Shown piece by piece: positions 33,430 through 42,064 of a stretch of 64,000 nt of DNA. Position numbers and translations under genes: made by a program. This DNA comes from Prado023 sp963700475 (GTDB taxonomy: Bacteria > Actinomycetota > Actinomycetes > S36-B12 > CAIYMF01): positions 124,001-188,000 of the forward strand of contig CAVOXR010000014.1 of the NCBI GenBank assembly GCA_963700475.1. The letters are read 5' to 3'. Position 1 is the first letter of the stretch, and each line of letters starts with the position of its first letter. Under the pieces are notes generated by a model, which was not told the DNA's origin, did no database searches, and saw nothing but the letters and a program-made list of their open reading frames with translations.

Positions 33430-33469
33430 ACGAACGCGGCGCTCCCACACCGGGGGGCGCCGCGTTCGT
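33430..33469 (+). terminator. Hairpin terminator after fbaA
   Basis: ACGAACGCGGCGC (33430-33442) and GCGCCGCGTTCGT (33457-33469) form a perfect 13-bp stem with a 14-nt loop, 17 bp after the fbaA stop, followed by a pyrimidine-rich but not U-only tract. Short direct repeats of CTCCCCAC and TTGTGC follow at 33475-33520. Confidence 0.75.
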
Positions 33470-33517
33470 CTGCTCCCACCTCCCCACCTCCCCACCTCCT
33501 CCCCTTGTGCTTGTGCT

Positions 33518-33562
33518 TGTGTCATGGATTCGGTCCGCGGGGTGAACCGAATCGATGACACA
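33518..33562. repeat. Palindromic element, left of the DUF559-type gene
   Basis: TGTGTCATGGATTCGGT (33518-33534) and ACCGAATCGATGACACA (33546-33562) pair with one mismatch around an 11-nt loop ending in TGA. It is the same family as 34606-34648: same arm sequence apart from a T/C change, same loop length, same GTGA before the right arm. Confidence 0.85.
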
Positions 33563-33685
33563 GCGGGGGGGCCTACGACATCGAGGGACGGCTCGTGGGA
33601 CTGCGGGGCTGTTCGTGCGACGGCGGGGCGGCTCGCCTGTGGAAAACCGCTGGGCGGAATCACACCCACGACGCAGGATCACCGG

Positions 33686-34600
33686 ATGACTCCTCGACTG
33701 ACTGCCGACGCGCAGCGCCTCATCATCGACCAGCGCGGCCTCATCGCCGACTGGCAGTCCGAAGCTGTCGGCCTGAACCGGCGACGTCTGATGCGCGCGT
33801 GCCACTGCGGGTGGCGTCAGGTCACCCCGCACGTCTTCGCTCGGGAAACGTCGGAGCTCACGGCCTCCCAGACACGCCAGGCCGGGCTGTTGGAGGCCGG
33901 GCCGGGAGCCGCCCTCGCAGGGCGCAGTGCCCTGTTCGAGGCAGGGTGGAGGGGCGCCGATGAGGGCTACGTGGACGTTGCCCTTGATCGCGAGGTTCGC
34001 TGGCGCAGCAGGAGCCGGGTGCCGTGGCTGCGTCTGCACTTCCCGGTGCTGCCTCCCCGCATCACCGGACGCCCCAGCAGGACCTCCACGCCCCGGAGCG
34101 CCATCGACGCAGCAGCGTGGGCGAGGACTGCCCGCGAGGCGCTCGTGATCCTGGTCAGTTCCGCCCAGCAGCGACTCGTGACGCCCGATCAGCTGCGACG
34201 GGAGCTTGAGTCGCGCAGCCGCATACCGAACCGGCGCCAGATATCCGGCGCCCTGGCGGAGCTCGAGGGCGGAGCCACCAGCAGCAACGAGGCTGCCTTC
34301 CTGCGCGAATGCCGCCGGCGGGGCCTTCCGGCGCCCAGGATGCAGACCCGCCGCCGTGCCCGTGGGCGCAACCGGATCACGGATGCCGAGTTCGTCCTGC
34401 CCGATGGACGGCTCCTCATCGTGGAGATCGACGGGATCGGGCATCTCGAGGTGAGCTCCTGGCACGCGGACATGAGCCGGCAGAACGAGCTCGCACTCAG
34501 CACGGGGGCGCTCATCCTGCGGGTGACGGGGTGGGAGGTGCACCATGATCCGGATCCGTTCTTCGACATGGTGGTCGATCTCATGCACCCATTCCCCTGA
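33686..34600 (+). CDS. DUF559-type (Vsr-like) endonuclease-domain protein with N-terminal AbiEi-like region
   Basis: A 304-residue protein. The C-terminal third has the DUF559/Vsr-like nuclease pattern: SSNEAAFLRECRRRGLPAP, DAEFVLPDGRLLIVEIDGIG, then a Trp-His-Asp-Arg run (SSWHADMSRQNELAL) and LILRVTGWEVHHDPD. The N-terminus (IIDQRGLIADWQSEAVGLNR, HVFARE) resembles the winged-helix part of AbiEi-like proteins frequent in actinomycetes. Function is not established; a nuclease role is inferred from the fold. The gene is bracketed by two related palindromes, the right one starting 5 nt after the stop. Confidence 0.72.
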   Translation: MTPRLTADAQRLIIDQRGLIADWQSEAVGLNRRRLMRACHCGWRQVTPHVFARETSELTASQTRQAGLLEAGPGAALAGRSALFEAGWRGADEGYVDVALDREVRWRSRSRVPWLRLHFPVLPPRITGRPSRTSTPRSAIDAAAWARTAREALVILVSSAQQRLVTPDQLRRELESRSRIPNRRQISGALAELEGGATSSNEAAFLRECRRRGLPAPRMQTRRRARGRNRITDAEFVLPDGRLLIVEIDGIGHLEVSSWHADMSRQNELALSTGALILRVTGWEVHHDPDPFFDMVVDLMHPFP

Positions 34601-34605
34601 TTCAA

Positions 34606-34648
34606 GTGTCATGGATCCGGTGCACCTTGTGAACCGGATCCATGACAC
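34606..34648. repeat. Palindromic element, right of the DUF559-type gene
   Basis: GTGTCATGGATCCGGT (34606-34621) and ACCGGATCCATGACAC (34633-34648) are perfect 16-bp arms around an 11-nt loop. Related to 33518-33562. It lies directly after the DUF559-type gene and 50 nt before the likely purA -10 box TAGTGT (34698-34703). Confidence 0.88.
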
Positions 34649-34771
34649 AACGGCGGCGCTGGCCGGGCGGCGGGAGGAGCCGGGCCCCCTACGGCGCTAG
34701 TGTGGTCTGGCACCACTGCCGTGGTGCTGTTCTGTGTGCCCTTCGGGGCGCGTGTGAGGGTGGAGGCACCT

Positions 34772-36058
34772 ATGCCGGCGATCGTGATCGTGGGAGCCCA
34801 GTGGGGCGACGAGGGCAAGGGCAAGGCGACCGATCTCCTCGGCGGGCGCGCTGACTACGTCGTGCGCTATCAGGGGGGCAACAACGCCGGCCACACGGTG
34901 GTGATCGGCGATGCGAAGTTCGCGCTGCACCTGCTGCCCAGCGGGATCCTGTCGCCGACGTGCGTTCCCGTGATCGGAAACGGTGTCGTGGTCGACCTCG
35001 AGGTGCTGTTCGGCGAGATGGACGGCCTGATCGCCCGCGGTGTCGACCCCTCGCGGCTGGTGATCAGCGCCAACGCGCACATCATCACGCCCTACAACGT
35101 GACCCTGGACAAGGTCACCGAGCGCTTCCTCGGCAAGGCGAAGATCGGGACAACGGGGCGCGGCATCGGCCCGACCTACGGCGACAAGATGGCCCGGGTG
35201 GGCGTGCGGATCCAGGACCTCATGGACCCCTCGATCCTGCACCGCAAGGTCGAGGGCGCCCTGGTCAACAAGAACCAGGCCCTGGTCAAGGTGTTCAACC
35301 GCCGGGCCGTCGAGGTGGACCAGACCGTCGAGTACCTGCTCTCGTACGCCGAGCGCCTCCGGCCGCACGTGGTCGACACCGGGCTGCTGCTCAACGACGC
35401 CCTGGACCGGGGCGAGATGGTCGTCCTCGAGGGCGGCCAGGGGACGCTGCTCGACGTGGACCACGGCACCTACCCCTACGTCACCTCGTCGAACCCGACC
35501 GCGGGCGGCGCCTGCACCGGCTCGGGGATCGGGCCGACCAGGATCGACCGCGTCCTGGGGATCCTCAAGGCCTACACGACCCGCGTGGGCGAGGGGCCGT
35601 TCCCCACCGAGCTGTTCGACGACGACGGCGAGAAGCTGCGGACGATCGGCGGGGAGGTCGGCGTCACGACCGGGCGGAACCGCCGCTGCGGCTGGTTCGA
35701 CGCCCCCATCGCCCGTTACGCCACCCGGGTGAACGGCATGACCGACTACTTCCTGACCAAGCTCGACGTGCTGAGCACGTTCGACGAGATCCCGGTGTGC
35801 GTGGGCTACGACGTCGACGGCACGCGCGTCGACGAGGTGCCCACGACGCAGACGGAGTTCCACCACGCAAAGCCCATCTACGAGGTGCTTCCGGGCTGGG
35901 GGACCGACATCTCCGACGTCCGGGACTTCGCCGACCTGCCGGCCAACTGCCGCACGTACGTCCGCTTCCTGGAGGAGCAGTCGGGGTGCCGGGTATCGGC
36001 CATCGGAGTGGGACCTGACCGCGATGCGACGCTGGTGCTCAACGACCTGCTGAACTGA
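34772..36058 (+). CDS. purA: Adenylosuccinate synthetase
   Basis: Joins IMP and aspartate with GTP in AMP synthesis; 428 residues, normal length. The N-terminus IVIVGAQWGDEGKGKATDLL holds the catalytic Asp and the glycine loop; GGNNAGHTVV, TTGRGIGPTYGDKMARVGVR (in part), ATSSNPTAGG-equivalent YVTSSNPTAGGAC and the C-terminal TTGRNRRCGWFDAPIARYA (in part) are all present. The ATG 34772 has GGAGG at 5 nt; an upstream ATG in frame (34700) overlaps the promoter box. Its partner purB is 10 kb downstream. Confidence 0.97.
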   Translation: MPAIVIVGAQWGDEGKGKATDLLGGRADYVVRYQGGNNAGHTVVIGDAKFALHLLPSGILSPTCVPVIGNGVVVDLEVLFGEMDGLIARGVDPSRLVISANAHIITPYNVTLDKVTERFLGKAKIGTTGRGIGPTYGDKMARVGVRIQDLMDPSILHRKVEGALVNKNQALVKVFNRRAVEVDQTVEYLLSYAERLRPHVVDTGLLLNDALDRGEMVVLEGGQGTLLDVDHGTYPYVTSSNPTAGGACTGSGIGPTRIDRVLGILKAYTTRVGEGPFPTELFDDDGEKLRTIGGEVGVTTGRNRRCGWFDAPIARYATRVNGMTDYFLTKLDVLSTFDEIPVCVGYDVDGTRVDEVPTTQTEFHHAKPIYEVLPGWGTDISDVRDFADLPANCRTYVRFLEEQSGCRVSAIGVGPDRDATLVLNDLLN

Positions 36059-36073
36059 GCCGATAACGAGGGC

Positions 36074-37360
36074 ATGCGTTCGGTCCGTCTTGCCTCCCAT
36101 GCCCTGATCGCCGCGACGATCGTCGTCGGGGCGGCCACCCCCGCCCTCGCCCAGGCCGCGCCGCGGGCCGTGGTGACACCCAGCGGGGTCGCAGCGCCGA
36201 GCGTGGCGCGCACCGATGGCCCGCAGGTCGCGCTGTCCAGCGGCGCGGCGTTCGCCCCCGGGTCGAGGGTCGCGAAGTTCAAGACCAACAACGCGTGCAC
36301 CCGCGACTACTACATGATCCGCTCCTGGATGGAGAACTTCGAGGGCGCTGGCGGTGGCACGCTCACGCTGGCACCCGGCACATACCGGATCCCGAGCACG
36401 ATCTACGTCCCGTCCAACACCACGATCCAGCTGTCGGCCGGCACCACGCTGGTCAAGACGAACCGCACGTGCACCAAGAAGTTCAAGGCCGCGTCCTCGA
36501 TGTTCATGCTGGTGCCGCCGTCCCTGGGCAAGCGCCGAGGATCCGTGGGCGGGTACGGCGGAGCGTCCAACATCGCGATCCTGGGTGCCGGCGGCGGCCA
36601 GTCCGTGATCGACCTCTCGGGCATCCGCAACTCCCTGGGCATCATCGCCGGGCACAACCAGAACGTGCGCATCGAGGGCATCCGCTTCACGAACATGAAC
36701 AACAACCACTTCATCGAGATGGACGCCAACGCCAACTCCGTGATCCGCAACAACGAGTTCCTCGGTGCCAGCGGGAACACGCGGATGTCGGCCGAGGCAG
36801 TCAACCTCGACACCCCGGATGGCCTGACCGACGGGTTCGGATCGATCTGGAGCAACCTCGACGCCACCCCGAACATCGACGTCCTGATCGAGGGCAACGT
36901 GTTCGCCAACATGGTGCGCGGGGTGGGCACGCACAACTTCTCGGGCGGTCGCTACCACACGCGGATCGCGGTCGTCGGCAACACGTTCACCGGGATGCGC
37001 AATGACGCGATGCGGGTCATGAACTGGCGGGACTCGGCGATCATCGGCAACACGTTCGACGGCGTCTGGTGCCCGAGCCACGGCAACGACTGCCGCGGGA
37101 TCCTGGCCAGCGGCGCGGAGAACCTCACGGTGAAGGGCAACGTGTTCGCGAACATGGCCCGCGCGATCCAGTTCATGCCCTGGGCCAATGACGGACGAGC
37201 AGCGGCGTACGGGGTGACGTACAACGCGCTCACCGAAACCAACCTGATCGACCTCGTCGACAACAGGGCCGGTGCCGGGCTCCAACGTCCCGAGGCGATC
37301 ATCAACCCCGAGTTCCGGGTGTTCTGGCCCGCCGGCATCGTGCGGTTCTCCGGCTTCTGA
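36074..37360 (+). CDS. Secreted right-handed parallel beta-helix protein
   Basis: A 428-residue exported protein: signal peptide with cleavage after ATPALA, then a pectate-lyase-like N-cap (GGGTLTLAPGTYRIPSTIYV) and a run of beta-helix coils (VRIEGIRFTNMNNNHFIEM, SVIRNNEFLG, VLIEGNVFANMVRG, IAVVGNTFTGM, LTVKGNVFANM). Such folds occur in polysaccharide lyases and hydrolases; I cannot name a substrate. It starts 16 nt after the purA stop, but GATAAC (36062-36067) lies 6 nt before the ATG, so it may have its own leaderless promoter. Cys pairs suggest extracellular disulfides. Confidence 0.78.
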   Translation: MRSVRLASHALIAATIVVGAATPALAQAAPRAVVTPSGVAAPSVARTDGPQVALSSGAAFAPGSRVAKFKTNNACTRDYYMIRSWMENFEGAGGGTLTLAPGTYRIPSTIYVPSNTTIQLSAGTTLVKTNRTCTKKFKAASSMFMLVPPSLGKRRGSVGGYGGASNIAILGAGGGQSVIDLSGIRNSLGIIAGHNQNVRIEGIRFTNMNNNHFIEMDANANSVIRNNEFLGASGNTRMSAEAVNLDTPDGLTDGFGSIWSNLDATPNIDVLIEGNVFANMVRGVGTHNFSGGRYHTRIAVVGNTFTGMRNDAMRVMNWRDSAIIGNTFDGVWCPSHGNDCRGILASGAENLTVKGNVFANMARAIQFMPWANDGRAAAYGVTYNALTETNLIDLVDNRAGAGLQRPEAIINPEFRVFWPAGIVRFSGF

Positions 37361-37430
37361 GCTCCCCGGGGCCAGGTAAGCCCCCAGGCGGCCCGGGCGG
37401 CGCCGCGCATACGCCGGTAGCGTGCCGGCC

Positions 37431-38501
37431 ATGACCCACCTGTTCTCGGCCCTGGACCTGCGCGCGACCCACCTGCGCAACCGGATCATGGTCTCGCCCA
37501 TGTGCCAGTACTCCGTGGAGGACCAGAGCGGGATACCGACGCCCTGGCACCTGGTCCACCTCGGCGGCCTGGCCCGCGGCGGGGCAGCGCTCGTGATGGC
37601 CGAGGCCACCTCGGTGGTTCCCGAGGGCCGGATCAGCCCACAGGACACCGGGCTGTGGTCCGAGGACCAGATGGAGGCCTGGGCCCCGATCGTGTCGTTC
37701 GTCCAGGGCCAGGGCGCGGTGGCCGGGATCCAGCTGGCGCACGCCGGGAACAAGGCATCGACCTACCGTCCGTGGAGCGGGAAGGGCAGCGTTCCGGCCG
37801 CGGAGGGCGGCTGGGCGACGGTGGGGCCGAGCAGCACGGGGTACCCGGGCTACGCAGCACCGCGGGCGCTGTCGACCGAGGAGTTGCCCGAGGTCGTCGC
37901 CGCGTTCGTGGCGGCCACGAACCGCGCCCTTGAAGCCGGGTTCGACACCGTCGAGATACATGCGGCCCACGGGTACCTCCTGCACCAGTTCCTCTCCCCC
38001 CTGTCCAACGACCGGACCGACGAGTACGGCGGCGACCTCGCCGGCCGGGCCCGCCTCCTGCGCGAGGTCGTGGCTGCGGTCCGGGCCGCGTGGCCCGAGG
38101 ATCGGGCCCTGCTGGTGCGCATCAGCGCGACCGACTGGGTCGTGGGCGGGCACACCATCGACGACAGCGTCGTGGTGGCCGGATGGTTGCGCGAGCTCGG
38201 CGTGGACCTCATCGACGTCTCCAGCGGCGGCGTGAGCCCGCACCAGGACATCACTCCCGGCCCCGGCTACCAGGTCTCCCTGGCCGCGAGGATCCGGCAC
38301 GAGGCCGGGATTCCCACCGCCGCCGTGGGAATGATCACCGACCCGACCCAGGCCGAGGCGATCCTGGCCGATGGGTCGGCAGACATGATCGCCCTCGCCC
38401 GGGTCCTGCTGCGCGATCCGCAGTGGCCCCTGCGCGCAGCGCACGAGCTCGGCGCCGAGACCCGATGGCCACCCCAGCTCCTGCGCGGACGGTTCACCTG
38501 A
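37431..38501 (+). CDS. Old Yellow Enzyme family NADH:flavin oxidoreductase (YqjM-like)
   Basis: FMN-dependent ene-reductase of 356 residues. The N-terminal RNRIMVSPMCQYSVEDQSGI is the thermophilic-like/YqjM subclass, whose Cys tunes the flavin; HAGNKAST, EIHAAHGYLLHQFLSPLSN (paired His binding the substrate carbonyl), NDRTDEYGG and the C-terminal GSADMIALARVLLRDP complete the family set. ATG 37431 is 7 nt after TAGCGT, indicating a leaderless mRNA. Confidence 0.92.
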   Translation: MTHLFSALDLRATHLRNRIMVSPMCQYSVEDQSGIPTPWHLVHLGGLARGGAALVMAEATSVVPEGRISPQDTGLWSEDQMEAWAPIVSFVQGQGAVAGIQLAHAGNKASTYRPWSGKGSVPAAEGGWATVGPSSTGYPGYAAPRALSTEELPEVVAAFVAATNRALEAGFDTVEIHAAHGYLLHQFLSPLSNDRTDEYGGDLAGRARLLREVVAAVRAAWPEDRALLVRISATDWVVGGHTIDDSVVVAGWLRELGVDLIDVSSGGVSPHQDITPGPGYQVSLAARIRHEAGIPTAAVGMITDPTQAEAILADGSADMIALARVLLRDPQWPLRAAHELGAETRWPPQLLRGRFT

Positions 38502-38525
38502 GCCGCGGCTGACACCTCGGTCGCT

Positions 38526-38566
38526 GGTGGTCGATTCGGTCGATTCAATCGACGGAATCGACCACC
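38526..38566. repeat. Palindromic element, second copy of the carboxylase-internal family
   Basis: GGTGGTCGATTCGGTCGATT (38526-38545) and its inverted partner (38547-38566) pair at 19 of 20 positions with a single-base centre. It begins 25 nt after the OYE stop, in the 236-bp gap before pntA. The central GTCGATTC...GAATCGACCACC matches the element at 20351-20401. Confidence 0.85.
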
Positions 38567-38737
38567 ACGTCGAACGGAGCCCTCGGGTGACCGGTCGGCC
38601 CGGGCCTCACGGGACCTGTGTCCACACCGCTGCCGGGACCTACGTCCTGACCTCAGGCCGGGGGGCTCACCCACCTGCGGACCCCCGCAACGCAGGAGGT
38701 AGGTTCGGCAGCGACCGCTTCGGCGAGAGGAACAGTC

Positions 38738-40279
38738 GTGCGCATCGGTGTGCCCAAGGAGTCCAAGCCCGGCGAACGCCGGGTGGCCGCCACCCCCAAG
38801 ACCGTCGAGCAGATCGTGAAGCTCGGTTACGACGTGTCGATCGAGTCCGGCGCCGGGGTCGGGGCCTCGTTCGACGATGCCGCCTACCGGGCGGCCGGAG
38901 CCGACATCGTGGGCGACGAGGTGTGGACCGCCGAGCTCATCATGAAGATCAACGCCCCCTCGGACGACGAGGTGCAGCGCCTCCAGAGCGGCCAGACCCT
39001 GGTCAGCCTGCTGGCTCCGGCGCTTGACCCGGACCTCGTCGCGGCGCTCTCGGCACGCGGGGTCACGGCCCTGGCCATGGACGCAGTCCCGCGCATCTCG
39101 CGCGCCCAGTCCCTGGACGTGCTGAGCTCGATGGCCAACATCGGCGGCTACCGCGCGGTGATCGAGGCGGCCAACGAGTTCGGGTCGTTCTTCACCGGCC
39201 AGGTGACGGCCGCGGGCAAGGTCCCGCCGGCCAAGGTCCTGGTCGTCGGAGCTGGCGTGGCGGGCCTGGCGGCGATCGGCACGGCGAGCAGCCTGGGCGC
39301 CATCGTGCGCGCCTTCGACGCCCGTTCCGAGGTCGGCGAGCAGGTCGAGTCGATGGGTGCGGAGTTCCTGCGGATCGAGGTGGAGGACACCGGACCCAGC
39401 GCCACCGGCTACGCCAAGGAGATGGGCGAGGACTTCAACCGCAAGGCCGCGGAGATGTACGCCGCACAGGCCAAGGACGTCGACATCGTGATCACCACCG
39501 CACTCATCCCCGGAAGGCCGGCACCCCGCCTGCTGACCGAGGAGATGGTCGCCTCGATGAAGCCGGGCAGCGTGGTCGTGGACATGGCGGCCGCCAACGG
39601 CGGCAACGTCGCCGGCAGCCGGCCCGACGAGCGCGTGGTGACTGAGAACGGCGTGGTCATCCTCGGCTACACGGACCTCCCCGGTCGCCTGCCCACCCAG
39701 GCCTCCCAGCTCTTCGGCACCAACCTCGTGAACCTGCTCAAGCTGATGACCCCGGAGAAGGACGGGCAGGCGGTGCTCGACCTCGACGACGTCGTCCAGC
39801 GCGGAATGACCGTCGTGAAGCAGGGCGAGGTCCTGTGGCCCCCGCCGCCGGTCCAGGTCTCGGCCGCACCGGCCGCCGCGGTGGCCATACCGCCGGAACC
39901 GGCGCCACCCAAGAAGAAGATGTCCGAAAGCACCAAGCTGGGCCTGCTGGGACTCGGCGCGGCGCTCTTCCTGCTGCTGTCGACGGTCACGCCGGCGCCC
40001 TTCCTCGGGCACATGATGGTGTTCATGCTCTCGGTCGTCATCGGGTTCTACGTGATCGGCAACGTGCACCACGCGCTGCACACCCCGCTGATGTCGGTGA
40101 CCAACGCGATCAGCGGCATCATCCTCGTCGGGGCGCTGCTGCAGATCGGCCACGGCGACGTGTGGGTCTCGGTCCTGGCCTTCATCGGGATCCTGGTCGC
40201 CAGCATCAACGTCTTCGGTGGCTTCACCGTCACCGGCCGGATGCTCCAGATGTTCAAGCGTGAGGATTCGGTCCGATGA
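38738..40279 (+). CDS. pntA: NAD(P) transhydrogenase alpha subunit, fused form
   Basis: Proton-translocating nicotinamide nucleotide transhydrogenase, NAD(H)-binding domain I plus part of the membrane domain; 513 residues. Domain I starts RIGVPKESKPGERRVAATPK and includes VVGAGVAGLAAIG (NAD Rossmann loop) and ITTALIPGRPAPRLLTEEMV (mobile loop, in part). A Pro/Ala linker and four membrane helices end the protein (LGLLGLGAALFLLLS, FGGFTVTGRMLQMF). GTG 38738 follows a GAGAGGA site, and TAGGTT (38700-38705) is the likely -10. It overlaps pntB by four bases. A second, split version lies at 54.6-57.6 kb. Confidence 0.95.
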   Translation: MRIGVPKESKPGERRVAATPKTVEQIVKLGYDVSIESGAGVGASFDDAAYRAAGADIVGDEVWTAELIMKINAPSDDEVQRLQSGQTLVSLLAPALDPDLVAALSARGVTALAMDAVPRISRAQSLDVLSSMANIGGYRAVIEAANEFGSFFTGQVTAAGKVPPAKVLVVGAGVAGLAAIGTASSLGAIVRAFDARSEVGEQVESMGAEFLRIEVEDTGPSATGYAKEMGEDFNRKAAEMYAAQAKDVDIVITTALIPGRPAPRLLTEEMVASMKPGSVVVDMAAANGGNVAGSRPDERVVTENGVVILGYTDLPGRLPTQASQLFGTNLVNLLKLMTPEKDGQAVLDLDDVVQRGMTVVKQGEVLWPPPPVQVSAAPAAAVAIPPEPAPPKKKMSESTKLGLLGLGAALFLLLSTVTPAPFLGHMMVFMLSVVIGFYVIGNVHHALHTPLMSVTNAISGIILVGALLQIGHGDVWVSVLAFIGILVASINVFGGFTVTGRMLQMFKREDSVR

Positions 40280-41712
40280 CAGTCTCACTGAGCCTCGTCC
40301 AGGGCGCGTACATCGTCGCTGGGCTTCTGTTCATCATGGCGCTCGCCGGGCTGTCCAAGCACGAGACAGCGCCCGCGGGCAACCGCTACGGCATCGTCGG
40401 CATGACCGTCGCCCTGGTCATCACGATCCTGGCCGCCGTCCTCGGAGTCGAGACCGCCAGCGGTGCCGTGCAGACCGAGGGCGCAGGCCTCAGCGGGTTC
40501 GCGCTGATCGTTGCGGCGATGGCCATCGGGGGGGCGATCGGGATCTGGCGGGCCAAGCGGGTCGAGATGACGGGCATGCCCGAGCTCATCGCGATGTTGC
40601 ACAGCTTCGTCGGCCTCGCGGCGGTCCTCGTCGGCTGGAACTCCTCCTACGAGACCGATGTGCTCTACCCGAGCATCCATGACGTCGAGGTGTTCGTCGG
40701 GGTCTTCATCGGTGCCGTGACCTTCACCGGCTCGATCGTGGCCTACTTGAAGCTGTCGGCGAAGATCAAGTCCGCGCCCCTGATGCTCCCGGCCCACAAC
40801 GCCATCAACCTGGGCATCATCGTCGCGTTCTTCGTGATGACCGCGGCGTACGTGATCATCCCCGCCGAGGACGTGGTCGCGCGCCAGTCACTGCTGGGCG
40901 TGATGACCCTGCTGGCGCTGTTCCTCGGCTGGCACCTCGTGGCCTCCATCGGCGGCGGCGACATGCCGGTCGTGGTCTCGATGCTCAACAGCTACTCCGG
41001 TTGGGCAGCGGCCGCAGCGGGCTTCCTGCTCGACAACGACCTGCTGATCATCACCGGCGCCCTGGTCGGTTCGTCGGGTGCCTACCTGTCCTACATCATG
41101 TGCCGGGCCATGAACCGGTCGTTCATCTCGGTCATCGCCGGTGGGTTCGGCGTCGAGGCAGGCACGGTGGCCTCCGACGTCGACTACGGCGAACACCGGG
41201 AGATCACGGCCGAAGGTGCCGCGGACCTGCTGACCGAGGCGCACTCGGTGATCATCACGCCCGGCTACGGCATGGCCGTGGCGCAGGCGCAGTACCCGGT
41301 TGCCGAGCTGACCCGCAAGCTGCGCGAGCGCGGGGTGGACGTCCGCTTCGGCATCCACCCGGTGGCCGGCCGCCTGCCCGGGCACATGAACGTCCTGCTC
41401 GCGGAGGCCAAGGTGCCCTACGACATCGTCCTGGAGATGGACGAGGTCAACCCGGACATGCCCGACACCGACGTCGTGCTCGTGATCGGCGCCAACGACA
41501 CGGTCAACCCCGCGGCCATGGACGACCCCGGCAGCCCGATCGCGGGGATGCCCGTGCTCACCGTCTGGCAGGCCAAGGACGTGATCGTGTTCAAGCGATC
41601 GATGGCAACCGGCTACGCGGGCGTGCAGAACCCGCTGTTCTTCAAGGAGAACACCCAGATGCTGTTCGGCGATGCGAAGGACCGGGTCGAGGACATCATC
41701 AAGTCGCTGTAG
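40276..41712 (+). CDS. pntB: NAD(P) transhydrogenase beta subunit
   Basis: Membrane domain and NADP(H)-binding domain III; 478 residues. About eight to nine helices occupy residues 1-260, including the proton-path region GSIVAYLKLSAKI and MLNSYSGWAAAAAGFLL. Domain III carries SVIITPGYGMAVAQAQYPVA, GIHPVAGRLPGHMNVLLAEA (in part) and VLVIGANDTVNPAA, the NADP-contact motifs. Starts in an ATGA overlap with pntA, so the pair is one operon, ending at a GC-rich hairpin (41740-41781). Confidence 0.96.
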   Translation: MTVSLSLVQGAYIVAGLLFIMALAGLSKHETAPAGNRYGIVGMTVALVITILAAVLGVETASGAVQTEGAGLSGFALIVAAMAIGGAIGIWRAKRVEMTGMPELIAMLHSFVGLAAVLVGWNSSYETDVLYPSIHDVEVFVGVFIGAVTFTGSIVAYLKLSAKIKSAPLMLPAHNAINLGIIVAFFVMTAAYVIIPAEDVVARQSLLGVMTLLALFLGWHLVASIGGGDMPVVVSMLNSYSGWAAAAAGFLLDNDLLIITGALVGSSGAYLSYIMCRAMNRSFISVIAGGFGVEAGTVASDVDYGEHREITAEGAADLLTEAHSVIITPGYGMAVAQAQYPVAELTRKLRERGVDVRFGIHPVAGRLPGHMNVLLAEAKVPYDIVLEMDEVNPDMPDTDVVLVIGANDTVNPAAMDDPGSPIAGMPVLTVWQAKDVIVFKRSMATGYAGVQNPLFFKENTQMLFGDAKDRVEDIIKSL

Positions 41713-41739
41713 CCCACACCTGCGAACTCTCCGCCGGCA

Positions 41740-41781
41740 CGGTCGGGCGGAACGAAGCCCGACCGCCGACCCGCCCGACCG
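41740..41781 (+). terminator. Hairpin after pntB
   Basis: CGGTCGGGCGG (41740-41750) and CCGCCCGACCG (41771-41781) are perfect 11-bp arms, 28 nt after the pntB stop. No U tract follows. It sits at the start of the 352-bp gap 41713-42064, which contains this hairpin, the palindrome at 41817-41874 and the promoter of the aminotransferase gene, but no gene. Confidence 0.5.
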
Positions 41782-41816
41782 TCGACCCAGCCGAACGATG
41801 GCCCGAGTGCCGAGCT

Positions 41817-41874
41817 GCTTCCCTTGTGCGGATCTGCTTCCGGAATTCGGGAAGCAGATCCGCACAAGGGAAGC
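41817..41874. repeat. Perfect palindrome with 25-bp arms
   Basis: The arm beginning GCTTCCCTTGTGCGGATC (41817-41841) is repeated exactly inverted at 41850-41874, with an 8-nt centre GGAATTCG. It is the longest perfect inverted repeat I found. It lies between pntB and the aminotransferase gene, which point the same way, after a separate terminator-like hairpin. Confidence 0.92.
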
Positions 41875-42064
41875 GTCTGCCGGGTTGGGTGGCGGGTCCG
41901 ACGCGGCGCAGGGGGGCGTGGGGCGGGAGTGGGACGTGCGGGTGGTCCGTTGCTGGGTGGGTACGGCGCGGCGGGCTCGGGGCGGGATGTTCGGCGGACT
42001 GGCCAGCACCCCCCTGCCGGGTACTAAAATCGTGGATCACGCGCCGCCCGATCAAGGAGAACGC

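Noticed and set aside
33475..33520. Short repeats CTCCCCAC and TTGTGC considered as a CRISPR or integration array.
   Set aside because: Units are 6-8 bp without spacers, so neither interpretation holds; simple tandem slippage is enough.
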